From assembly GCA_011526105.1 (NCBI GenBank), contig WYAZ01000054.1:1-64000 (forward strand): a DNA stretch of 64,000 bases, in the 5' to 3' direction. This stretch comes from Deltaproteobacteria bacterium. GTDB lineage: Bacteria; Myxococcota; Kuafuiibacteriia; Kuafuiibacteriales; Kuafuiibacteriaceae. The notes beneath the pieces are model-generated. The model did no database searches. It had not been told where the DNA came from and saw only the letters and a list, made by a program, of their open reading frames with translations. Within the stretch, counting starts at the first letter, position 1, and the number at the start of each line of letters is the position of its first letter. Both the position numbers and the translations under genes were made by a program. Shown here in pieces: positions 25,932 to 33,426 of this stretch.

Positions 25932-26092
25932 GGCGGCTTTCGTCGAGCCGGCCGTATCGCACACATGGCCAGGCATCCATGCGAGCTAGAAACGCCCGAT
26001 CCGATCATTGGGTCTGAGCTGGGAAAGGGCCTTTTGAGCGGTCCGGAGTAGAATCCCGGCGCCTTCCCCCTCCTTCGAGTTTCGCCTAGGGT

Positions 26093-28147
26093 ATGGGCGC
26101 TTTCGTGCCCGACTCGAATAAAGAGGCCGTCCAGGTCGTCGTGACCGTGCTGGAACCCGACGACGCGGTGCGTAGGGAGATCGAGGCGATCGTCGAGACC
26201 GTCGAAGACTGGCGCCGCGTGGGTCCCCGAGTCCGCTCGCCGTCTCTGTCGTCGGCCGAGCCGGCCCAGGATCCGTTGCGGGTGACCATTCTTGGGCCGC
26301 ACGTGAGCGAACGAGTGATCGAGCGCGAGACCAAGTCGGACCAAGCCGTCGTGGTCTTGAACGAACCCTCCGAGCTCGACCGACGCCTCGAGGCTTATCG
26401 CCTCGGCGTCGACGAGGTTCTGGTCTGGCCGCTCCAGAGGCGGGAACTCGTGACGCGACTCGGCTTCGTCGTGCAGCGCCGCCACGACCTCCGCTCTCGT
26501 CTCATCGACCGTCGCGACCTCGATGCCCTCCTCGATCTGTCGGAGTCACTGATGGGGGCGCGGGACATCGAAGACAGCCTGCACGAGATCTCGAGCCGCA
26601 TGGCGGAGGTCATGAGCAGTGAACGCTGCTCGATCATCGTGCTCGACGAGGACGAAAGGTACGGCTACGTGGTCGCCGCTTCGGATGACGCTACTGTGCG
26701 CCGCCTGCGCATCCCGGTGGCCGAAGGTTATCCCGAGATCCAGGAGGTCGTGCGCACCGCATCGCCGCTGGTCATCGACGACGTCGAGCACGACCCCATC
26801 TTCGATGAGATCCGAGACAAGCTACGCGGCAAGTCGCTCGGCAACACCGCGCTCTTCCCGGTCTTGCTCGAGGGACGTGTGCAAGGGGTGCTCCACCTTC
26901 GGGGGGCCGACGTCCGCAAACGTGAGCTGTCCAAGCGTCAGCTCCGCTTCGGCACCATCATCGCCAACGTCGTGGCCATCGCGCTTCGGAACGCCCGTAC
27001 GTACCAGCACATCCGAGCTCGGGCCGAGCGCGTGGCCTCGGCGCGGGTCAAGGCCGAACAAAAGATCCGGGACCTGCAGAAGTATCAGCGCTTCTTCGAT
27101 CTCTCCGGCGATGGCATCGTCATCGTGGATGGCCGAGGCAATATCCTCTTTGCAAACCGCGAAGCTCAGAGCATCCTTGGTTTCAGCTCACAAGACATCA
27201 CGCGACTCGCCTTTCGGGACCTCGTGGCGCCGAACGCGAGGGGGGTGCTCGACGAGCTCCTGACCGGCTTCGCCGCGGGCCGGCACCGACGACACCTGGA
27301 CCTTGCCATCGTCCGGTCCAGCGGGGAGGTCGCGGTGCTGTCTTTATCCACCGCCTCGCTCGACTCCGAGAGTGATGGAGCAGAGGTCCCTTCCGCGGAG
27401 GTCGCGACCATCGTCTCGATTCGAGACGTCACGGAGACACGTCGTATCGAGACCGAGCTCCGAAAGACCACGGAGTTCCTCCAGAACCTCATCGAATCCA
27501 GCGCGGACGCGATCATCGCCTCTGACATCCGCGGCCGCATCCTGATCTTCAACGGCGGCGCCGAGCGCATCACCGGCTACACACGCGCGGAAGCGGTCGG
27601 TAAGCTCAATGCGGCCGCTCTCTATGAAGCGGGCGTGGCCCAGCGAATCATGCAGCGCCTTCGTGCCGATGAGAACGGCAGGTTCTACGCCGCGCGGGAG
27701 GCCTTGCTCTCCAAGACCGGCGAGCGCATCCCTATCGGCATTCGAGCCGCGCTCATCTTCGACAAGGGACGCGAGGTCGCCACGGTGGGGATCTTCTCGG
27801 ACTTGCGACAGCAGCTCGACATGGAAGAACGCCTCTCGGCGGCGCAAAAGCGCCTCGAGATCACGGAGCGTCAGGCCGGGGCGGTCGAAGTCGCAGGTGC
27901 CGCCGCCCACGAGCTCAGCCAGCCCCTCACCGCCATTGTTGGGTCGGCGGAGCTCCTGCTCAGAAAGGTGGATGCGGACTCCCCCTTGCGACGCAGCCTC
28001 GAGCGGGTGCTCTCGGAGAGCGAGCGAATGGCCGGTATCCTGAAGCAGATCAGTCAAATCACCAAGTACCGCACAAAACCGTACCTCGGAGACACTCAAA
28101 TCGTGGACCTGGAGGCGTCGAGCGGAGGAGAAGAGGAGCCAATATGA
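26093..28147 (+). CDS. Sensor protein: receiver-like, GAF, two PAS and HisKA, no ATPase domain
   Basis: The protein has 684 residues. Residues about 10-125 look like a degenerate receiver (VTVLEPDDAVRREIEAIVET to GVDEVLVWPLQRRELVTRLG, with Trp in place of the usual Lys). GAF (about 140-305), PAS (about 330-450), PAS (about 455-575) and a dimerisation/phosphoacceptor segment AHELSQPLTAIVGSAELLL with His606 follow. The protein then ends 78 residues later, with no N, G1 or G2 boxes of a HATPase domain. It cannot phosphorylate itself unless an ATPase is supplied in trans. The start is uncertain: TAGGGT abuts the ATG, and GTG at 26105 could be the real start. It overlaps the next gene by four bases. 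Confidence 0.88.
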   Translation: MGAFVPDSNKEAVQVVVTVLEPDDAVRREIEAIVETVEDWRRVGPRVRSPSLSSAEPAQDPLRVTILGPHVSERVIERETKSDQAVVVLNEPSELDRRLEAYRLGVDEVLVWPLQRRELVTRLGFVVQRRHDLRSRLIDRRDLDALLDLSESLMGARDIEDSLHEISSRMAEVMSSERCSIIVLDEDERYGYVVAASDDATVRRLRIPVAEGYPEIQEVVRTASPLVIDDVEHDPIFDEIRDKLRGKSLGNTALFPVLLEGRVQGVLHLRGADVRKRELSKRQLRFGTIIANVVAIALRNARTYQHIRARAERVASARVKAEQKIRDLQKYQRFFDLSGDGIVIVDGRGNILFANREAQSILGFSSQDITRLAFRDLVAPNARGVLDELLTGFAAGRHRRHLDLAIVRSSGEVAVLSLSTASLDSESDGAEVPSAEVATIVSIRDVTETRRIETELRKTTEFLQNLIESSADAIIASDIRGRILIFNGGAERITGYTRAEAVGKLNAAALYEAGVAQRIMQRLRADENGRFYAAREALLSKTGERIPIGIRAALIFDKGREVATVGIFSDLRQQLDMEERLSAAQKRLEITERQAGAVEVAGAAAHELSQPLTAIVGSAELLLRKVDADSPLRRSLERVLSESERMAGILKQISQITKYRTKPYLGDTQIVDLEASSGGEEEPI

Positions 28148-28920
28148 AATCGAAGCTGGCACAGATGTGTCTGGGGCCGCTGCTCCTGTCCATTGCTCAG
28201 GTCGCAAGCGCCGAAACCGGCGCGGCGGAAATCGCGAAACAGGCGCTCGAGACCAACCTGTTCTCGACGGAGAACGCGAGGGCGGTCATCGACATGGAGA
28301 TCCAGAAGGGCGGAAAGGTCGTTCGGACTCGCCGGATCTCCACCCTCATGAGCCGCAAGAACGGACAGGTGCGTTCCTTCGTCGAGTTTGAGAGCCCAGC
28401 GGACGTCGCTGGCACACGCTTCTTGTCCGTCGAAGAGAAGTCCGGAGGGACGGAGCAGTTCATCTACCTGCCCGCGTTCAAGAAGGTGAAGCGCATCGTG
28501 GGGGCGCAGCGTAACCAAAGCTTCATGGGCACCGACTTCTCCTACGCAGACCTCGAGGGCCGTAGGGTCGATGAAGCGACGTGGTCGAAGCTCGCCGACG
28601 AAAAGGTCCGAGGCGAAGACTGTCACGTCATCGAAGGCGTCTCCAAGAAGGCCGATGATCCCTACGGCCGGGTGAAGCTATGGGTTCACAAGAAGACCAT
28701 GGTCCCGCTCCGCGGCGAGTTCTTCGACAAGACGGGCAAGGAGCTCGAGAAGCGTCTCGACGTCCAGAAGCTTCACCCTCAGGACGGCCGCTGGATCACG
28801 ACCGAGTCAGTCATGGAGACTCCAAAAGAGGGCTCCTCCACGCGCCTCAAGGTGAACTCGATCGACTTGAAGACCGAGATCCCCGAGGCCGCGCTCTCTC
28901 GGCAGGCGCTCGAGCGCTGA
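28144..28920 (+). CDS. LolA-like outer-membrane lipoprotein-sorting family protein
   Basis: The 258-residue exported protein has a Sec signal peptide cleaved after SAQVASA (about residue 23). The mature part matches the LolA-like fold family found next to RND/MMPL exporters: ARAVIDMEIQKGGKVVRTRR, LMSRKNGQVRSFVEFESPAD, GTRFLSVEE, QFIYLPAFKKVKRIVGAQRN, SFMGTDFSYADLEGR, RVKLWVHKKTMVPLRGEFFD. These proteins are thought to carry a hydrophobic ligand across the periplasm. The ATG overlaps the sensor stop (ATGA). Its usual RND partner is not in the window. Confidence 0.88.
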   Translation: MKSKLAQMCLGPLLLSIAQVASAETGAAEIAKQALETNLFSTENARAVIDMEIQKGGKVVRTRRISTLMSRKNGQVRSFVEFESPADVAGTRFLSVEEKSGGTEQFIYLPAFKKVKRIVGAQRNQSFMGTDFSYADLEGRRVDEATWSKLADEKVRGEDCHVIEGVSKKADDPYGRVKLWVHKKTMVPLRGEFFDKTGKELEKRLDVQKLHPQDGRWITTESVMETPKEGSSTRLKVNSIDLKTEIPEAALSRQALER

Positions 28921-28929
28921 AGTATCCCC

Positions 28930-30486
28930 ATGCTAAAGCTCCTTCTTTTGGGCCTCACGGTGAGCAGCACCGCGGCCTTCGAGCCCGAGACCGGCGGTCT
29001 CTTTTCGGAGGAACCTCTCGCCGAGCCGGGGCTCTTCGGCCAGGAACTCGAACCGAGCCCCGAAGCGCCGAGTTTCCAGCCGCGTCTGCGCAGCAAGATC
29101 GAGCTCGAAGCGCTGAGTGCGGTCGATCTGGGCTTCGAGGCGGGTGAACAGGTCTTCGAGTTTCAGCTCGCGGGGCGTCTCGAGATGGACGCGGAGATCC
29201 AGCCTAGCCTCAACCTCTACCTTCATCCCAAGTTTCGCCACGTGACCGCGGTGGGCGAGGATGGAACGGACCGACAGTTCCTCTACGTGCTCACTCCGGA
29301 GGCCTACGCCACCTGGAATCCCGGGATTCTGCAGCTCCGTGCGGGCGCGCTCGTTTTTGCTTGGGGCTCGAGCGACTTCCTCGCGCCCAACGATGTCCTC
29401 AATCCCTATGACCTGCGTCGTCTCCCGCTGGGGAGCAGCTCGCTCGCGGAGGCCAAGATCCCCGTCCTCGCGGCGGAGGCCAGCATCCGCCTCTCGAAGC
29501 TCACCGTGCGCGGGGTGGTTCAGCCCTTCTTTAACCCCACTCGCTTCTTTCTCACCGGCTGGGATACCGCGCTCACTCGTGCGCTCGCGAGTGCGGCGGA
29601 CCTCAGCGCGATCGAGGACGCCATCGCTGCGCCTGCGCTCGATCAGAGCGGCGACCTCCTCTTCATCAACGAGATGCCCGCGCATCACCCGGGCAACGGC
29701 ACTTTTGCCGGCCGCGCAACGCTCGAGCTTCCAAATCTCGATCTCTCCGTGACCGCGGTCTATGGCTGGGACCCCGTCCCATCCCTTCGTGTCGATCCCG
29801 ACTTGGTCTTCCTCGGATCCAAGCTCGCGAGCAGCGTCGCCAACGGTGAAGACTTCGACATCTTCGATCCAGAGGTGCTTGCCGCCGTGGACCGTATTCG
29901 AACCGCCACCGCCCAGGGACGAACGCTCGCGCGCGGGAACTATGAGCGCCGCAGCATGCTCGGCTTCGACCTGAGCTGGGCCGTGGATCCCGTCATCTTG
30001 AAGCTCGATGTCTCCTACACCTTCGCTCGGACGCTCTACACTCAGGCCTCCTATCGGCCGGTGAGACAGCCCTGGCTGACCGCGGTGGTGGGCGTGGAAT
30101 ACCTCTACGGAGAGGACTTCCAGCTCATCGTCGAGGCCTTTGCGCTCACGGTCTTCGACATCCAGTCGTCGTATCGGTTGATGCTCGTGGAGCCCATGTC
30201 GGCGCCACCCTCGCAGTTCGACGGATCGCTTCGGACCGTGGCCTTGGGCGGCGTCATCGGTGTGGCCCGGTATAGCCTCCTGGACGGGGAGGTTCAGCTC
30301 GAGCTGGGGGCGGCGAGCACTTTCGATCGCGGTGATTTTGCGGTACTTCCGGCAGTACGGTGGAACGCGAGTGATCAGCACCGTGTGGCTTTGGGCGCGG
30401 TCATTCTCGGTGGCAAGGCCGGGAGCTACGGTGAGATCTACGGCAACAACGACCAGCTCTATCTTTCATACATCTTCAGTCCTTGA
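28930..30486 (+). CDS. Outer-membrane beta-barrel protein, DUF1302-like
   Basis: The 518-residue exported protein has a short signal peptide (cleavage near VSSTAA) and alternating hydrophobic/polar strands to the end (QLYLSYIFSP), as expected for a porin-like barrel. Recognisable elements of the DUF1302-type neighbours of LolA-like proteins are ILQLRAGALVFAWGSSDFLAPNDVLNPYDLRRL and SLAEAKIPVLAAEASI. The W-G-x-x-D...NPxD block is typical of these barrels. It starts nine bases after the LolA-like gene and probably forms one export route with it. The cargo is unknown. Confidence 0.85.
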   Translation: MLKLLLLGLTVSSTAAFEPETGGLFSEEPLAEPGLFGQELEPSPEAPSFQPRLRSKIELEALSAVDLGFEAGEQVFEFQLAGRLEMDAEIQPSLNLYLHPKFRHVTAVGEDGTDRQFLYVLTPEAYATWNPGILQLRAGALVFAWGSSDFLAPNDVLNPYDLRRLPLGSSSLAEAKIPVLAAEASIRLSKLTVRGVVQPFFNPTRFFLTGWDTALTRALASAADLSAIEDAIAAPALDQSGDLLFINEMPAHHPGNGTFAGRATLELPNLDLSVTAVYGWDPVPSLRVDPDLVFLGSKLASSVANGEDFDIFDPEVLAAVDRIRTATAQGRTLARGNYERRSMLGFDLSWAVDPVILKLDVSYTFARTLYTQASYRPVRQPWLTAVVGVEYLYGEDFQLIVEAFALTVFDIQSSYRLMLVEPMSAPPSQFDGSLRTVALGGVIGVARYSLLDGEVQLELGAASTFDRGDFAVLPAVRWNASDQHRVALGAVILGGKAGSYGEIYGNNDQLYLSYIFSP

Positions 30487-30504
30487 ACTGGGGCTGTCCG
30501 TGAC

Positions 30505-31947
30505 ATGAGCGCCCGGGGCATTCGTATCGCCGAGTTGGTCCGAAGGACCGGGACTCCCAAAGAGACGATCCACTACTACTTGCGGGAGGGGCTGCTTCGA
30601 AAGCCCAAGAAGACCAGCAAGAACATGGCCTACTACGACGAGTCCCATGTGGAGCAGCTCGAGCTCATCAAGCGGCTTCGCGCAGAGAGCTACCTCCCGC
30701 TCTCGGTCATCAAGACGATCCTGAGGGAGGACGAGCTCGCGGCCTCGGTCCGCAAGGCAGATGTCGCGGGCGACCTCTTTGGCCTGGGCGTGAAGACCGA
30801 ATTCGAGCCCCTGACGCGGGCGGAGCTGGCCCAACAAAGTGGGCTCGTCGAAGCCGAGCTGGATGAGCTCGAGCAGCTCCAGATCCTGCGCCCGCTCAGC
30901 TTCCGTGGTCAGAAGCGGTTTCGCTGGGAGGACGTCCGCATCGCGAGCGTCGTGGCCGAGGCGCTCAAAGAGGCCGGGCCCGACGGCCGGAGCTACGTGC
31001 TCGAACGCTTCGAGATCTTCGAGCGCCACATGCGCGCGATGGTTCGTGAGGAGGCGGCGCACTTCTTCGCGCGTGTCCTCAGTGGGGGAGAGTCCACGCG
31101 CGCTGTGGAGCTTCTGAAGAGCGGCCGCGAGACCCTGGCTCGATACCTCGGCATTGCGAGGGTGCGGCGGATGCGCGAGGACCTCGACTCGATCTTCCGC
31201 GAGCTCGAGCAGGTGTTTCCGAACGATGGCTCCGACATCTTCCGACTCCCGGAGGCGCGGCGTTTAGAGCTGGGCATTGACGCGGAGATCGAGAGACGGC
31301 GTGCGGTCTTGTCGGCGGATCCGAAGGACGTCTTGGCCGCGCGTGCCCTGATGGATGGCCTCATCCTCGACGCGCAACACTCGGAGGTCCTCGCGCTCGA
31401 GCGGCGCCTCGAGGCACGTGTGCTCGCCGACGCGCGGGTTCAGCTCATGTTGGCCGAGGCTGAGCTGGAGCGCAGGCGGTACGAAGAAGGGCTCGCGCGC
31501 TTGGCTTCCCTGCGCCAAGGACCGGCGGATGCGCTCACGGAGGCGATCTACGGCTCCTTGGTGCTCGGTCGTTTGCACGGCCGCGTGGCCTCGGCGGGCA
31601 CCAAGAACGCGGAACACAGCAGCCTCGTCGTCGCCGCGTTCATGGCGGACGGCGACATGCTCGGCGCTCTGAGCGAGGGTCTGACCGCGCTCTTTGCCGC
31701 GAAGTCTGCGGCGGCCGCTCGCCCCCTCGATGCGGTGCGCGCGGGTCTGGTCGTGGCGCGGGTCGAAGCCGCGACCCCTTCCTTCTTTGGTCTCAAGGAG
31801 CAGGCTCGGCGAGACTTCGAGGCAGTGCAAGCGCGCGCCGAGAAGCTCAGGGGCACGCGCGACGATCCCGGCTTCGGTGCGCTCGACGGCGTGATCTTTG
31901 CCGCGCAGCAGTTCCTCGAACGTCTCGAGATCGCGCCTAGTACGTAG
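30505..31947 (+). CDS. MerR-family regulator with large C-terminal extension
   Basis: The 480-residue protein has an N-terminal MerR winged helix (about 6-75: IRIAELVRRTGTPKETIHYY, LLRKPKKTSKNMAYYDESHV). A second winged-helix-like part follows (about 95-150: LTRAELAQQSGLVEAELDEL). The long helical C-terminal half (about 250-480) has repeat-like helices that resemble TPR-type packing. MerR regulators are usually only 120-300 residues, so the extension is notable. No cysteine metal site is visible. The gene starts 18 bp after the barrel gene, and may regulate this cluster. It converges with the next gene and overlaps it by 11 bp. Confidence 0.8.
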   Translation: MSARGIRIAELVRRTGTPKETIHYYLREGLLRKPKKTSKNMAYYDESHVEQLELIKRLRAESYLPLSVIKTILREDELAASVRKADVAGDLFGLGVKTEFEPLTRAELAQQSGLVEAELDELEQLQILRPLSFRGQKRFRWEDVRIASVVAEALKEAGPDGRSYVLERFEIFERHMRAMVREEAAHFFARVLSGGESTRAVELLKSGRETLARYLGIARVRRMREDLDSIFRELEQVFPNDGSDIFRLPEARRLELGIDAEIERRRAVLSADPKDVLAARALMDGLILDAQHSEVLALERRLEARVLADARVQLMLAEAELERRRYEEGLARLASLRQGPADALTEAIYGSLVLGRLHGRVASAGTKNAEHSSLVVAAFMADGDMLGALSEGLTALFAAKSAAAARPLDAVRAGLVVARVEAATPSFFGLKEQARRDFEAVQARAEKLRGTRDDPGFGALDGVIFAAQQFLERLEIAPST

Positions 31948-33328
31948 GGGCCAGCTCGAACACGCTGATGGGGAGACGGTAGCCCGAGATGGGAACATCT
32001 CCGAAGCCGACGAGTTTGTTCTCGAAGGGTATGAGAAAGCGCGTCGTGTGGGCCGCGCGCGGGATTCGGTTCCCGGGGCAGAAGCCTTTGACATCTCTGA
32101 AGTAGCTCGTCGTGCCCTGCATTCCTGCCGCGAGGAAGCCATCGCCCAATCGGGTCGCCGAGAAAGGAGAAAGCGAAAAGGCCGACTTCCCAAGCGGACT
32201 CCAGACCCCGTTGGACCACCGATAGAACTCTCCGCCGTTTGCAGCTCCGACAACGAAGCCGAGGCCATCGACGAACGCACCCATGCTGTAGCTCTGCTGC
32301 TCGCCGTCCGGCCGTTCGATGTGTGATGTTCCGTCTCGAACGCGAATCAACCCCGGCAAGACGCGCGAGCCCGCGATGACATGACCGGGCTCGATCCAGC
32401 GAAGGAAACCATCCTGACGGGTCTCGAGGGTCGCCTCCGGACCAAACTCGTGGACCCTGGTCCAGCCGGAGTCTTCGTACCTCTCGAGCACACTCGGTGC
32501 TTCCGGGTTGCCTACGGAGAGGGCATAGATCTCGGGACGCGGACCCGGCCCACCATCCACCCATCGGACGGTTCGCCCGCTCGACGTGGCGGGCTTGTTC
32601 TCGGGATTCTGCAGCCCCGATCCAGTCCACGTGGCTCCCCAGGCTCTGCCCTGCTCCCCGAAGAACCAGACTCGTTGGCCATCGTAGTGCGCCGCGAGGA
32701 TAGGCAGCCCTTCGGGGCGATCGATAGGCTGCGGCGCGGCGTCCGGATTCTGCAGGTCGAGCAACAAGAGCTGGTCGACACGCCGCGCCGGTTCGCCCTC
32801 CTTGCTCGCCTCGGTACCAAGCAACACCGCGGTTTCGCTCACGCGCACCGCAAAGGTGATGTGTGCGGCCACATCCAAGTTGTGCGTCTCCACCTTCAGC
32901 ACAGGACAGCCGCTGTGTGCTCGGGTGTCCACGAATCGGAACTCATCGAGGATGGCCAGGGTCTCGGCCCGGGGGAGTTCGGACCAGCTCGTCTCGTGCC
33001 CCGAGAGTTCGAGATGATGCGCCGTGAGCGGCGTGGAGGGTAGGGACTTCGGCCCATCGCCGGCGCCGAAGCCCAAGGGACCGGTCGGAACGTCCAGGAC
33101 CTCAACGTTGGCCGCGTAGCTCAGGAGCACGAGGCGGTGGTCCAGAGACGGCTCAGCGCGCTCAACGATGCCGCCCTTTTCGAGGTCGTAGATCGTCGCC
33201 TCCAAGACCTCTGAGCCCCGGGTCAGAAGCAGCGCGGCGGTGGAACCGGTGAGCTCGGGGAGGGGCACGACGAGCTGCTCATCGGCGCAGCCGAGCATGC
33301 CCAAGAGGATGAGACCCAGCCTTCGCAT
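31937..33328 (-). CDS. Propeller-like lipoprotein, paralogue A of a dispersed family
   Basis: The 463-residue lipoprotein has a signal peptide with lipobox ILLGMLGC (Cys14). Right after the Cys comes the family N-signature VVPLPELTGSTAALLLT, followed by LVLLSYAANVEVLDVPTGPLGFG. The body is all-beta with WxFGEQG and GFVVGAANGGEFYRWSNGVW blade-like repeats, which suggests a beta-propeller. The near-C-terminal signature is GFLAAGMQGTTSYF...GFC. Paralogues lie at 45698, 47019, 51880 and 55635. It starts with ATG behind GAGG, divergent from the ThrA-like gene. The stop overlaps the convergent MerR gene by 11 bp. The function is unknown. Confidence 0.85.
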   Translation of the reverse strand: MRRLGLILLGMLGCADEQLVVPLPELTGSTAALLLTRGSEVLEATIYDLEKGGIVERAEPSLDHRLVLLSYAANVEVLDVPTGPLGFGAGDGPKSLPSTPLTAHHLELSGHETSWSELPRAETLAILDEFRFVDTRAHSGCPVLKVETHNLDVAAHITFAVRVSETAVLLGTEASKEGEPARRVDQLLLLDLQNPDAAPQPIDRPEGLPILAAHYDGQRVWFFGEQGRAWGATWTGSGLQNPENKPATSSGRTVRWVDGGPGPRPEIYALSVGNPEAPSVLERYEDSGWTRVHEFGPEATLETRQDGFLRWIEPGHVIAGSRVLPGLIRVRDGTSHIERPDGEQQSYSMGAFVDGLGFVVGAANGGEFYRWSNGVWSPLGKSAFSLSPFSATRLGDGFLAAGMQGTTSYFRDVKGFCPGNRIPRAAHTTRFLIPFENKLVGFGDVPISGYRLPISVFELAPTY

Positions 33329-33390
33329 CGAATCGCCTCTTCATGGTCGCAGCACCGCGCGTAAGCGTAAAGCCGGGCGCCCGGCCGACG

Positions 33391-33420
33391 TTGGCTTCCG
33401 GGCGCGGGAGGGTGTAGGCA
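33391..33420 (+). promoter_or_regulatory. Candidate promoter of the ThrA-like/PlsC operon
   Basis: TTGGCT (33391-33396), an 18-base spacer and TAGGCA (33415-33420) lie six bases before the ATG. The first box keeps TTG and the second TAG of the consensus. The gap to the lipoprotein gene is under 100 bp. Confidence 0.4.
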
Positions 33421-33426
33421 GGGGCG

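Noticed and set aside
25932-26092. Intergenic stretch examined for tRNA or riboswitch
   Set aside because: No cloverleaf, no T-loop GTTCGA and no conserved riboswitch core found by eye.
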